In this document: piece after piece, positions 41,026-50,882 of the stretch | How the letters are laid out: the number at the start of each line of letters is the position of its first letter | Numbering within the stretch: position 1 is the first letter of the stretch | Assembly (NCBI GenBank): GCA_016271365.2 | Contig: CM057456.1 | Span: forward strand, 610,643,501-610,707,500 | DNA: 64,000 nt | Source: Neoceratodus forsteri | Taxonomy: Eukaryota; Chordata; Ceratodontiformes; Ceratodontidae | Reading direction: 5' to 3' | The notes under the pieces: generated by a model | What the model was told of the DNA's origin: nothing | Databases searched by the model: none | What the model saw: the letters and a program-made list of their open reading frames with translations, nothing else | Position numbers and translations under genes: made by a program

Positions 41026-41829
41026 TTAACCTACTGTAGTAACTCTTGGCAGAGAATTCTTTGGATTTAACCCTAAATTCCTGTCGGGGGCTGGGTGTTT
41101 TTTTCGTTCTGCTCGAATTCTTTCAGACTTTCTCAAAGGGTAAGAAATAACACAGCTCTACAAAACGTCTACACAAGCATGCATAAAATTGACACAAGTG
41201 TGCAAAAGTTGACTAGAGTATGCAGTAATTGCCAGAAGTACACAGCACTGTGGTGCAAGGGTGCAAGATTTCATGGAACTAGGTAGATACTGACACAAGT
41301 GTGCAAGACAGTTGATGCAAATGTCCAGAATGTCGGACGCAGGCCTCCTTCTGATAGTCTTTCATGGTCTGTCGCTGGCTTCTTTTGATGTTCTTTCACA
41401 GTGGAAAAAAAAAGAAGGAACCATGGAGTTCCTCTGGCACTGTTCTTTTAATAAGAAATGTATGTCATAAGACATTGAGATAGTTTCTTATGGGATGTTC
41501 TCAGCATTCTATACTAGCTAAATTCTCGGCACCAGTCCCAAAACTGCTGGTGGCTCTGGTGAAGGTGCATCTTATCTCATGTTTGGCAGTGACGATAGTT
41601 ACACTGATCTCTTCTTTTTTAACTTATATTTTATTGCATTTCCACAAGCAGATACAAATGTTTCTTCAAGAGGGCTGCTACAGTTGCTAAGGGAAGTGCA
41701 TCTTATAATAGGAGTTCTGCTAGACACAAGCATGCATTACCGCATTTGGAGGAAATTCCATTTTAACGTAAGTGATATGATCAGATTGACCATTCCAGCC
41801 CTAAAATTGAACTGTCTCCAGGTAGAGGA
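41026..41829. other. Unassigned region between DIRS-H and CR1-c
   Basis: No coding similarity was recognised. A 16-base direct repeat TGACACAAGTGTGCAA occurs at 41190-41205 and 41291-41306. The surrounding 150 bases contain several looser CAAGTGTGCA-like copies. The rest is A/T-rich. If H is inserted at the right end of A, this is the ancestral right flank of DIRS-A. Confidence 0.4.
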
Positions 41830-43702
41830 ACAGACAAACATACAAATTAGCCAGCTGAAAAAAGACCATTAGGTTTATCTAGTCTGCTCGTAATTGCAAG
41901 GCCCATAGCTTGAGCTACTGACCCTGCTCCCCTTCCGCAATCCTTCCAACCTTTCCATACACCTCTCCCATAACCTTTACTGTCCCCTTATGTCTGTTCC
42001 ACCCCTTTTTGAAGCTTTCCACTGTTGTCAATGAGACTACCTTTTCTGGCAGTGCATTCCAACTGTCCACCACCCTCTCAGTGAAGTAGTGCCTTCTAGA
42101 TTCCCTTCTAAGCTTTCTGCAGTCCAATTTAAGACGGTGCCCCCTTGTATTATGGTTGCCACTTAGCCTAAAGAGAGCCTCCTTATCCACCCTATTTATT
42201 CCTTTCAAGTATTTCAAAGCATCTATCATGTCCCGTCTCCCTCCTCTCCTCTAGTGCATACTTGTTCAGGTCTCGCAACCTCTCCTCATAGGTTTTCCCT
42301 TGCTGACCGGCAGTTCATCTGCATTGCCCTCCTCTGGACTTTCTCCAGCAAAATAATGTATTTTTTAAGGTTAGGGCACCAGAATTGTACTCCATACTTC
42401 ATATGTGGCTTCACCAGTGACCTATACAAGGGCAGAATGACCTCCTTTTGCTTACTGCTAATCCCCCTAGCAATGTATCCCAACATCTTGTTCACCTTGG
42501 CTGCCACTCTTCTGCACTGTGTGGAGTGCTTTAGGTCACTAGTTATTATCACACCCAGATCCTTTTCCTCTTCTATTACAGATAACCGGACTCCTCCCAG
42601 GTAATACTCTGTCCTAGGATTGTTAGCTCCCAAATGCATATTCTTGCAATTTTTTTGGCATTGAATCCAAGTTGCCAAATCCCTGACCACCTCTCAAGCT
42701 TTTTCAGATCCTCCCTTAGGTTCTGTATCCCTTCAACCTAGCCCACCCTCCCACAGAGCTTGGTGTCATCCTCAAAAATGGCACATTTTACCCTTAATGC
42801 CATCCCCAACATCATTAATAAAGACATTGAACAACACCGGCCTTAGCACTGATCCCTACGGAACCCCACTTGTGACCTCTCTTGGAGTCCTGGACCTGGA
42901 GTCTTAGATAATTCTACCCCCTATCAATACTTTCTGGGTTCTGCTCCCCAGCCAATTTTCCACCCATCTTATCATCTTCTTTCCAACCCCTAGATCCACC
43001 AGTTTCCTAATCAGCCTTTTGTGGGGTACAGAATCACTGCCTGACCCTTATCCACTGTTTTGGTGACCCAGTCAAAGAATTCAATCATATTCCTTTGACA
43101 TGACCTTCCTCCCATAAACCCATGCTGCTTAGCATTATGAAGACCCTGCTCCTCTAAATACTGAGCCAACCTTTCCTTAAGAATAGTCTGCTTCAGCTTG
43201 CATACAGCTGAAGTCAAACTGACCAGTTTATAGTTCCCTTGGTCATCCTTAGGTTCGCTGTTATGGAGGGGCACAACATGGGCCATCCATCAGTCTTGTG
43301 GTACCATACCTTACTCATGTGAGCTATTGAACAGGTCCGCCAGTGACTCCACAAGTTCAGCTGCCAGCTCCCTTAGCACCCTTGGAAGTACTCCATCTGG
43401 ACCTGGAGATCTGTCCACCTTCAATGCTAACATTCCTCTCTTTATCCCCTTTTATTACTGCCTCCATTCTCTTTTCTCCCTGTGCACATCTTCTCCCCAC
43501 TGTTGGTACAGGTACATCATTCTCCTTGGTGAAGATGGAGCAGAAGTATTCATTCAGTACTTCTGCTTGTTCACTATTTTCCTGCACCCACCATTCTCTT
43601 TTCAAAGCCTAACAATCCCATCCTTCTTATCCGTTTTTTCACTTATGTATTTAAAAAAGGCTTTCTTCTCCCCTTCTCAATTCCCTCTGCTAATTGCAGT
43701 TC
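41830..43702 (-). mobile_element. CR1-c, 3' portion
   Basis: Minus-strand CR1 whose 3' end (TTTGTATGTTTGTCTG-like tail, about 41830) matches that of CR1-d. The coding segments are broken. Frame 41915-42229 has FTERVVDSWNALPEKVV. Frame 42286-42690 has EKDLGVIITSDL and CIARGIS-type sequence. Frame 43011-43286 has the RT entry AHVVPLHNSEPKDDQGNYKLVSLTS-like region, and 43357-43605 the pre-RT linker. DIRS-G interrupts it at 43703. It resumes at 49396. Confidence 0.85.
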
Positions 43703-43870
43703 TTCAAACAACATGAAGTCTTGCTGTATTCTGACTATTGCAGTGATATCCAACCTTTGAACTGCCCCGGAGAGGAAAGAGTTATCTTTCCATGCAAGGC
43801 ATGGAACGCTGAGCTCGAGCTCGGTTGAGACTCTGTCTGTTGTTGTTTGAACCCAAACCGCCAGATTCTT
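43703..43870 (+). repeat. DIRS-G left ITR with hairpin
   Basis: It is inverted relative to 49185-49395. The hairpin TTCCATGC/GCATGGAA (43788-43806, AAG loop) is one pair longer than in C. A GAGCTCGAGCTC palindrome follows near 43812. Confidence 0.85.
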
Positions 43871-44262
43871 TACTCCGCCTCACTGAACAGTCGCTCCGGA
43901 GATTTCTCCTTTGCTCGGTTCAATTTAGTCGGTTAAAGTGTCGTTTTTTCTCAGTTTCAACGAATCTGTTCCATCTAACCTGTCGGTTCAGTCTCTGTCT
44001 GTGGTACCGTGAGTACTAGATAGGTTTATTATTGTTTGCTTCTGTGTGGAACTTGTAAACGTTGAATCGGTTCGGTTTGAACTGATCAGGTTTGTTAAAA
44101 AAGGTTTTTGCTATTTTTAGAGTGTGGTTACCGGTCCTTATCGGTTCTAAAAAAACAGATTTCATTACATTTTTTCCATGACCCGTAACACGGTCAGGAA
44201 CCGATAAGGGTGTCTTGCCTGGCGGATTGCCGGAAAAAGGGTAAGTTTGGTTAGGACTGGCC

Positions 44263-45880
44263 ATGTCTGAGAAACCCAAGGAAAAAGCGGGCCCTGGGTT
44301 TCAACACTGTAGTGTGTGTGGGGAAGCCTTTGCTAAGGCTGACCCCCACACCACCTGTGTTTATTGTCTGGGGTTTGACCACCTCGATTCAGACTGCCAG
44401 ATTTGCAAAAATTTTCCTCAGCTACCCTGGAAAAGAGAGTAGGTAGGCTGAGGGAAAGGGAGGCCAAAAAGTCTGCTGACCCGGATGGCCAGCCCGGTTC
44501 GGTTCCAACCGAACCAGAAGGAGTGCCCTCTGACCAGGGCGAAACTTCTTCAGGCAAAAGGAGAACCGACTCTGAGGAGTCTGTTCCGACTAAAAGAAAA
44601 AGAAGGGATAAGTCAGCCAGTTCGGATCCACAGGTTCTTTCTCTGACCGCTGATGAAATAGCCAAAGCGATAAGGATTGTTCAGTCGCTAACCCCGGTTC
44701 CGACCGAACCGGCACCATTGGTTAGGGGCTCGGTTCGGTCGGTTCCCCTGGTTCAGGATTATAATTTAGAGGATTTTTATGAACCGGAGGAGGAGAAAGG
44801 AGAGTATGAGGATAGTGATGCTGGTTATGAAAGTCTGGATGTGCCCACTGACCCGGACATCTCCCCAGACAGACCTTCAGGGGGTTTCTTCTCCTCCTAG
44901 ACTTTCTGAGTCCCCTTCCCATTTTTTGTTTTACAGAAAAGTGGCTGAAACTCTTCAGCTTCCTATGGAAGAAGCTATAGAGGATCAGGAGGAGCCTGAT
45001 TATGTTGAGATGATGGATATCCCAGAGTCCAGGAGGCTGTCTGTTCCGCTTCATAAGTCTTTTGGGAAACAGACAACAAAAATGTTAAAGACTCCTAATT
45101 CTGTACCTCCTGTGGACAAGAGAATGGACAAGAGGTATACTCTTTCAGGCTCAGATACGGAGTTCCTTTCCCAGCAATGCAGCCATGTTGGGGTAGTGCA
45201 GGCTGCTGCCTGTGGTAAGGCAAATATACCCTTGGCTTCACACCCCCCAGATAAGGACTCCAGGAGGATTGATGCCATGGCAAAGAAACAATACATGGCA
45301 GCATCTTTGGGACTCAGGCAGGCTAATTATATGGCCTATACAGCTAGATACCAGAAGTCTAGATGGGACACTGTAATGGCTCTAGCTAACCAGGTCCCTG
45401 GCCAGCTTGCCAAGGAGCTGGAGCAGGTGGCTGCAGATGGTATTGAGGCATCCAGAGTGCAATTTCATGCTGCAGTGGGCTCCAATGATGTTTCTTCTAG
45501 AGTCATGGCTAGATCTGTGGCCCTTCGCTGGATGGCTTGGCTCAGATGTACTAGCCTGTCTCAGGATACCCAGACTAAGGCCATGGATTTTTCCTGTTGT
45601 TGGTAATTCTCTGTTTGGGGAGCAAACAGAGAACTACATGAAGAAAATGGATGAATACAGGACCACCTATAGGAGTGCTCAGGCCAAGGAAAGGCAAGCC
45701 ACTCCCCAGAGGCAGCATTCCAGGGGCAGGGGCAGGCCTTTTCATAGGCCTTTCTACCAAGCTCTGGCCTCCTCTTCCGCCTTTGCCCAGAGGGGGTTCT
45801 TCAGAGGGAGAGGCAGACGGGGTACAAGCAGGCCTGCTACCACCCCTCAGCCTAAAGCCCCTGCCAAACAGGCACCCTGA
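44263..45880 (+). pseudogene. DIRS-G gag, three frameshifts
   Basis: The ATG at 44263 opens MSEKPKEKAG with the zinc-type motif CSVCG, DPHTTCVYCLGFDH, CQIC. A shift near 44415 leads to frame 44403-44900 (REREAKKSADPDGQPGS, then an acidic YEPEEEKGEYEDSD tract). A second shift near 44880 leads to frame 44779-45606, with EEPDYVEMMDIPES, SHPPDKDSRRID and SLGLRQANYMAYTARYQKS. A third near 45590 leads to a basic R/G/Q tail ending at 45880. Overall length equals the intact E gag. Confidence 0.85.
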
Positions 45881-45889
45881 TGGGTTTGC

Positions 45890-47778
45890 CCGGGCCGATT
45901 CTCTACCACCAGTAGGTGGCAGGCTGGCTTACTTTGTCCAGGACTGGATGTCTTTAACATCAGGCAAATGGGTCCTGGAAGTAGTAAGCCAGGGACTGGT
46001 TCTCAGCTTCAAAAAATTTACCAAGATGAGAACCAGATCCTTTCCACCTGCAAATCCTTCAGAGACCCTTACCCTAGAGGCACAGGTCTCCTTCCTCTTG
46101 GCTCTGAGAGCCATAGAAAGGGTTCCACCCCTACACAAAGGGAAAATGGTTGTACTCCAGGTACTTCCTAACTCCCAAAAAGACAGGAGAATGGCGGCCT
46201 ATCCTGGATCTCAGATATTTAAACAAGCACCTTTTAAAGCCAAAGTTCAAAATGGTGACTCTGGGAATAATTCTTCCCTAAGGCCAGGAGACTGGCTAGT
46301 TTCCCTGGACCTCAAGGATGCCTATTTCCACATTCTCATCAGAAGCTCCCACAGAAAGTACCTCAGGTTCGAGCTGCCCTCAGGCTGTTATCAATTCAGA
46401 GCAATGCCCTTTGGCCTAACTTCAGTTCCAAGGGTGTTCACAAAATGCCTGGCAGTAGTGGTTGCTTTCCTAAGGAGAAAAAAGATCTCCATCTTCCCAT
46501 ACCTGGACGACTGGCTCATGGTAGATCAGTCTCCAGACCAAGTCAAGTCACACCTACAGATAACTCAGCAACTGCTCATTTCTCTAGGATTCCTTCTGAA
46601 TCTTTCAAAGTCAGTTTTGCAGCCAGTGCAGCTCCTCACCTTCATAGGGGCAGAGCCGGATACAATAAAGGCAAGAGCTTTCATTCCCCTGGACAGGGCA
46701 AGGACCCTTGTTACACTGGCCTCTTCATTCACCCTCCAGGTGTCTCGACCAGCAAGGCATTTTCTGCAGCTCCTGGGCCACATGGCTGCCTCTACAGCAG
46801 TGGTCCAGGGAGCAAGAATTCAGATGAGGGACATTCAGTTCCACTTAAGAGCCTTCTGGTCCCAGAGAAAGGATTCTTTGACCAAGCTAATCCTGTGACT
46901 TGAACCCTGATCCAGGCCTTGCAGTGGTGGCAGGATCAGGACAACCTAAGACAAGGAGTTCCCTTCATCACTCAATCTCATTCTTTGATCCTTACCACAG
47001 ATGCCTCCATCTTGGGCTGGGGAGCCCACTTGGGGGATCTGATCACCCAAGGGTTGTGGTCACCTCAAGAATCTCTGCTTCACATCAATCTCTTGGAACT
47101 CAGAGCAGTGTTTCTAGCACTCCCAAGTTTTTTCCAAGTCTGTTCAGAACAAAGTAGTTCGGATCAGGACAGACAATATCACCACAATGTGGTACATTAA
47201 CAAGCAGGGGGGGAACTCGGTCTACGGCCTTGTGCACAGAGGCAATGAAGTTGTGGTCTCTGGCCTATTCCCTGAATACCTCTCTGATAGCAGTGCACCT
47301 CCCAGGGAGGGACAATGTCCTGGCAGATGCTCTCAGCAGAATTTCTCAGGGCCATCACGAATGGTCCCTAGATCCCCTAATTTTGAAAGTGATCTTCTCC
47401 AGATGGGGCAGCCCACAGATAGATCTTTTTGCAGCCCCAGACAATCACCAACTTCCTCTTTTTTGCTGCAGGCCCCCAGTGTTGGACTCAGTCCCCCTGG
47501 ATGCCCTAGTTCTCAATTGGGAAGGGAAGTTCCTGTATGCTTCCCCCTTCTCTCTCCTGTTCAAGGTACTAGTCAAAATCAGGTCTCAATCCTGCAAAGT
47601 GATTCTGATTGCTCCAGACTGGGCCAGACAGCCCTGGTACCCTCTTTTGTTGTCCTTAGTAGTCCACCTTCCCCTGTCTCTTCCCAGGAATTACAACCTG
47701 TTAACATGTTCTCAGGGGAGGGTTTGGTATCCGAATCTCAAATCTCTCAACCTCAATTCCTGGCTCTTGAAGAGTTAG
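45890..47778 (+). pseudogene. DIRS-G RT, RNase H and Dam-like methyltransferase, near-intact
   Basis: The frame open from 45651 covers the RT to 46898. WVLEVVSQGLVLSF marks its N-terminal part. VSLDLKDAYFHILIRSSHRK (motif A), MPFGLTSVPRVFTK (motif B) and the intact YLDD at 46500-46511 follow. Residues from VLQVLPNSQKDRR are locally frameshifted near 46170-46270. Frame 46919-47200 carries RNase H (LILTTDASILGWGAHLGD, LHINLLELRAVFLAL). After a shift, frame 47230-47778 gives VLADALSRI, the MT start DLFAAPDNHQLPLF, LYASPFSLLFKVLVK and VILIAPDWARQPWYP. The MT catalytic motif is ASPF rather than N/D-PP-Y. Confidence 0.85.
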
Positions 47779-48849
47779 AGTTTGCTGATTTGCATCTCTC
47801 TCAAGGTGTTCTGTATATTTTAAAGGCTTCTCGAAAGCCTTCCACCAGAAAGACCTACAACTCCAAGTGGAGAAGATTTACTATATGGTGCTCTGGGAAG
47901 CATATCTCTCCAGAGTCTGCTGGCTTGCCTACAGTCCTTGACTATATGGTTCATCTCAATAGCTTGGGACTCAGACCAGCTACACTAAGAGTGCATCTGG
48001 CAGCTGTCTCTGCCTTCTTGTCAGCAGGCAAGCACTCTTCCCTTTCAGCTCATCCTGTGTTCTGTACATTTTTCAAGGGATTGCTGCATACCAATCCTCC
48101 CTTCAGGGACCCTGCCCCTGCTTGGGACCTTAATGTTTGCATTGCTCAGCTTATGCAACCCCCTTTTGAGCCTTTGTCCTCAGCAGAGCTTAAGTACTTG
48201 ACTTGGAAAACTGTGTTCTTCGTAGCCATCACTTCTGCCAGACGCATAAGTGAGTTACAGGCCCTGTCAGTGGAGCCTGATTTTATCTCTTTCCACAGAG
48301 ATAAGGTGGTCCTCAGGACTAATAGGAAGTTTTTGCCTAAGGTGGTTTCAGATTTCCACCTTAACCAGTCTATGTCTCTTCCTGTTTTCTTCACTGACCA
48401 TTCCTCCTCTGGGGAGAGGAGGTTGCACAGCTTGGATGTGAAAAGGGCCCTTAGTTACTACATAGAGTGCACCAAGGGTCACAGGTTTGACTCCCTTCAA
48501 CTGTTCCTCACTTATGGTGAGGTTGGTAAGGGAAAACCTGCCACTAAGATCTATTGCCAGGTGGATTGTCTCTTGTATAGAATTCTGCTATGAAAAATTA
48601 GGTAGGATCCCACCCCCAGGCCTGAGGGCTCACTCTACCAGAGGTACAGGTGCTTCCCTGGCTGCTGCCAGGGATATTCCTATCTTAGAGATTTGTCAAG
48701 CAGCCACCTGGAAAACAGTACATACTTTCACCAAGCATTACTCTCTGGATATCCAGGCTAGGAGTGATGCTCGATTCAGCACAGCAGTGCTCCAGAGCCT
48801 ATTCCCAAAGTATGTTCTGTCCCTCCTCCATGGAGGTATTGCTTGGTAG
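47187..48849 (+). pseudogene. DIRS-G tyrosine recombinase, overlapping the RNase H/MT frame
   Basis: A single frame of 468 codons (47187-48593) first overlaps the RNase H/MT frame for about 550 bases. It then enters the YR: EFADLHLSQGVLYILKASRK, RPATLRVHLAAVSAF, the catalytic SARRISELQAL and FHRDKVVLRTNRK. A TGA at about 48591 and a frameshift lead to frame 48487-48849, with AHSTRGTGAS and HTFTKHYSLD. The usual stop after LFPK is mutated (TAG to TAT), so the frame runs on to the first base of the ICR. All four catalytic residues are kept. This is the best YR of family 2. Confidence 0.85.
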
Positions 48850-48951
48850 TCTGCAATAGTCAGAATACAGCAAGACTTCATGTTATTTGAAGAAAAAATT
48901 ACTCACCTTAGTAATGTTGTTTCTTCTAATGGAGTCTTGCTGTATTCTGAC
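48850..48951 (+). repeat. DIRS-G ICR
   Basis: GTCTGCAATAGTCAGAATAC to CATGTTATTTGAA complements the left end. GAAGAAAAAATTACTCACC to GCTGTATTCTGACC complements the right end. Confidence 0.9.
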
Positions 48952-49184
48952 CTCCCCCCCGCCTCCCCTCTCAGAACCTGAGTTTTGGGATGTGGGTGGG
49001 CAGGAACAGTGTTGGCACCCTAGAGGTGCCCCTTTTTTCTCACCCTCTTATTTTTGGGTGTGTGTTGTGTTTTGTTTTTTGGGTTTCCTGACTTGAGTCT
49101 TTGCCTCGGAACCAAAAAAACATTTTATTAAATTTACTTGCCAGTTGGCTAGTGTGAGTTTACAGTTTCCACACAGGACGCCCA

Positions 49185-49395
49185 TTGAGTATAGCTCGTA
49201 AGATCGCGGTTTGGGTTCAAACAACAATAGACAGAGTCTCAACCGAGCTCGAGCTCAGCGTTCCATGCCTTGCATGGAAAGTTTAACTCTTTCGTCTCCG
49301 GGGCAGTTCAAAGGTTGGATATCACTGCAATAGCCAGAATACAGCAAGACTCCATTAGAAGAAACAACATTACTAAGGTGAGTAATTTTTTCTTT
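49185..49395 (-). repeat. DIRS-G right ITR
   Basis: This is an inverted copy of the left ITR with the outer palindrome ATTACT, AAGGTG, AGTAAT and the AAG-GTGAGTAA string. CR1-c resumes immediately after it. Confidence 0.9.
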
Positions 49396-49856
49396 CTTAC
49401 TAGCCTGCCTGGCTACTTTACTTGTTTAACTAAACATCTTTAGATAAATTTTCCTATCCTCTTCCCTTTTGATTTTCTTGAATTTCTTAAAGGCTAACCT
49501 TTTGTCTCTTACTGCCTGGGGAACCTTAATATTAAACCAGCTTGGTTTTTTGTCTCTTGAGTTTTTCCCCCCGAGCCTCACACACTCATCTGTTGCAGCT
49601 AATATCCCCTTCTTAAATGATGGACCACTTTTGATCCACCGCCATATCTGCCCTGATGTCCATCGGGTGCATTCTTAACAATTCGCTCATCTTCCTAAAG
49701 TCTACCTTCGAAAGTCCAGTACTTTAGTCTTTGTGGGTATGTTTTCCCTACCCATATCTAGCTAGAACCACACTGTGTTATGATCACGTCTACCCAGAGG
49801 CTGCTTGACCTTTATGTCTTTTACATGCTCCCCATTTGTGAGCACTAGATCAAGGA
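49396..49856 (-). mobile_element. CR1-c, continuation (pre-RT linker and endonuclease end)
   Basis: Minus-strand sequence continues from 43702. It includes codons for ILDLVLTNGEHVKDIKVKQP near 49790-49856, the end of a CR1 endonuclease. It stops abruptly where the left end of DIRS-I begins, so the endonuclease 5' part should lie beyond the right edge of the window if I is a simple insertion. Confidence 0.75.
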
Positions 49857-49875
49857 TTCTAGGGATGTGGATATG

Positions 49876-50618
49876 CTGGGAGGGGTTCAGATAGAGGTCA
49901 CATAGGAGGAGAAGGACCTAGGGGTGATCATAACAGGTAAGATGAACAACTCGGCTCAGTGCAGGAAGGTGGCAGCTAAGGCCAACAAGATGCTGGGTTG
50001 TATTGCGAGAGGAATCTCATCCAGAAATAGGGATGTGATCCTGCTGCTGTACAGGTCACTAGTCAGGCCACATGTGGAGTACTGTGTGCAGTTCTGGCAT
50101 CCCTTTCTGAAGAAGGATATCAGATTGCTGGAGGGGGTGTAGCATAGGGCATCTAAGATGATCCAGGGACTGGAGAGCAAAACCTATGAGGACAGGCTGA
50201 CTGAGTTGAATATGTACACCCTGAAGGAGAGGAGGGATTGGGGGGATATGATTGGGACCTTCAGATATTTGAAGGGGATTGACAAAACGGGCACAGAAGG
50301 GATATTTAAGCTGTGAAGAGGAAGGGACACCAGAGGGCATGGTCTCAGGTTGGAGGGTGGAAGATATTGGAGAGAGATGAGGAGGCATTTTTTCACAGAG
50401 AGGGTGGTGGAGAAATGGAATACTCTACCTGAGGAGGTGGTTATCCTGTAGCACAGTGGGCAGTTTTAAAGGGCATGGGACAGGGTGAAAGGGGGGGTAA
50501 AGGTGAAGGGGGAGAGGAGGGTGGGGCAGCTGCAGTATAAGCGTGCTAGCTGTGCATTCGAGCAGACTAACTTGATAGACAATAAGGCCTGTTTCTACTG
50601 GCAGATTCGTATGTTCGT
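49876..50618 (+). mobile_element. CR1-d: CR1 3' fragment in the left ITR of DIRS-I
   Basis: Plus-strand C-terminal CR1 sequence: EKDLGVIITGKM-type frame, LGCIARGISSRNRDVILLLYRSLVRPHVEYCVQFW (49924-50142), then a FFTERVVEKWNTLPEEVV region. It ends in CGTATGTTCGTATG. Both sides share ATG with the interrupted ITR. The 3' tail places it in the same subfamily as CR1-c. Confidence 0.85.
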
Positions 50619-50775
50619 ATGTTGTTCTTATCCACACTTTCTGGCATGTCCTTTCCTTTTAAGAATCTTGCCAGAAGGTCTAAAATCTGGCTCCTCCCAC
50701 CCACTCACCCGGCTGGTATAACCCTCGGCTCTGCCCCTTGATGCCAGATCTTCCTTTCCGCTGGAAGAGTCAGGT
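50619..50775 (+). repeat. DIRS-I left ITR, main part
   Basis: It is related to the left ITRs of H and J: ATGTTGTTCTTATCCACAC, a GGCTCCTCCCACCCAC block and CCCTCGGCTCTGCCCC. The first 19 bases of the ITR are displaced to 49857-49875 by CR1-d. Confidence 0.8.
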
Positions 50776-50882
50776 TCCCTCCTTATTGCTTCCATGTTGA
50801 GTAGGCCTGGGCGCATAAATCTTTGGGTTATTTAACAAAACTTAAACTCATTCGAGTTTCACCGCATCATTTTGTGATTGCA

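Larger units (their letters stand above)
43703..49395 (+). mobile_element. DIRS-G: family-2 DIRS element, complete
   Basis: It begins TTCAAACAACATGAAG and ends GAGTAATTTTTTCTTT, inserted in CR1-c. ITRs, leader, gag, RT, RNase H, MT, YR and ICR are all present. It keeps the most complete RT frame and YR frame of family 2, and most lesions are single frameshifts. Confidence 0.9.

Noticed and set aside
41161..41310. CRISPR-like array of short direct repeats
   Set aside because: Only two exact 16-base copies with no regular spacers, in an evident vertebrate context.
47187..48593. A single 468-residue novel protein
   Set aside because: The second half is the DIRS-G recombinase; the first part is an overlapping frame over the RNase H and methyltransferase codons. 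It was annotated as a YR pseudogene.
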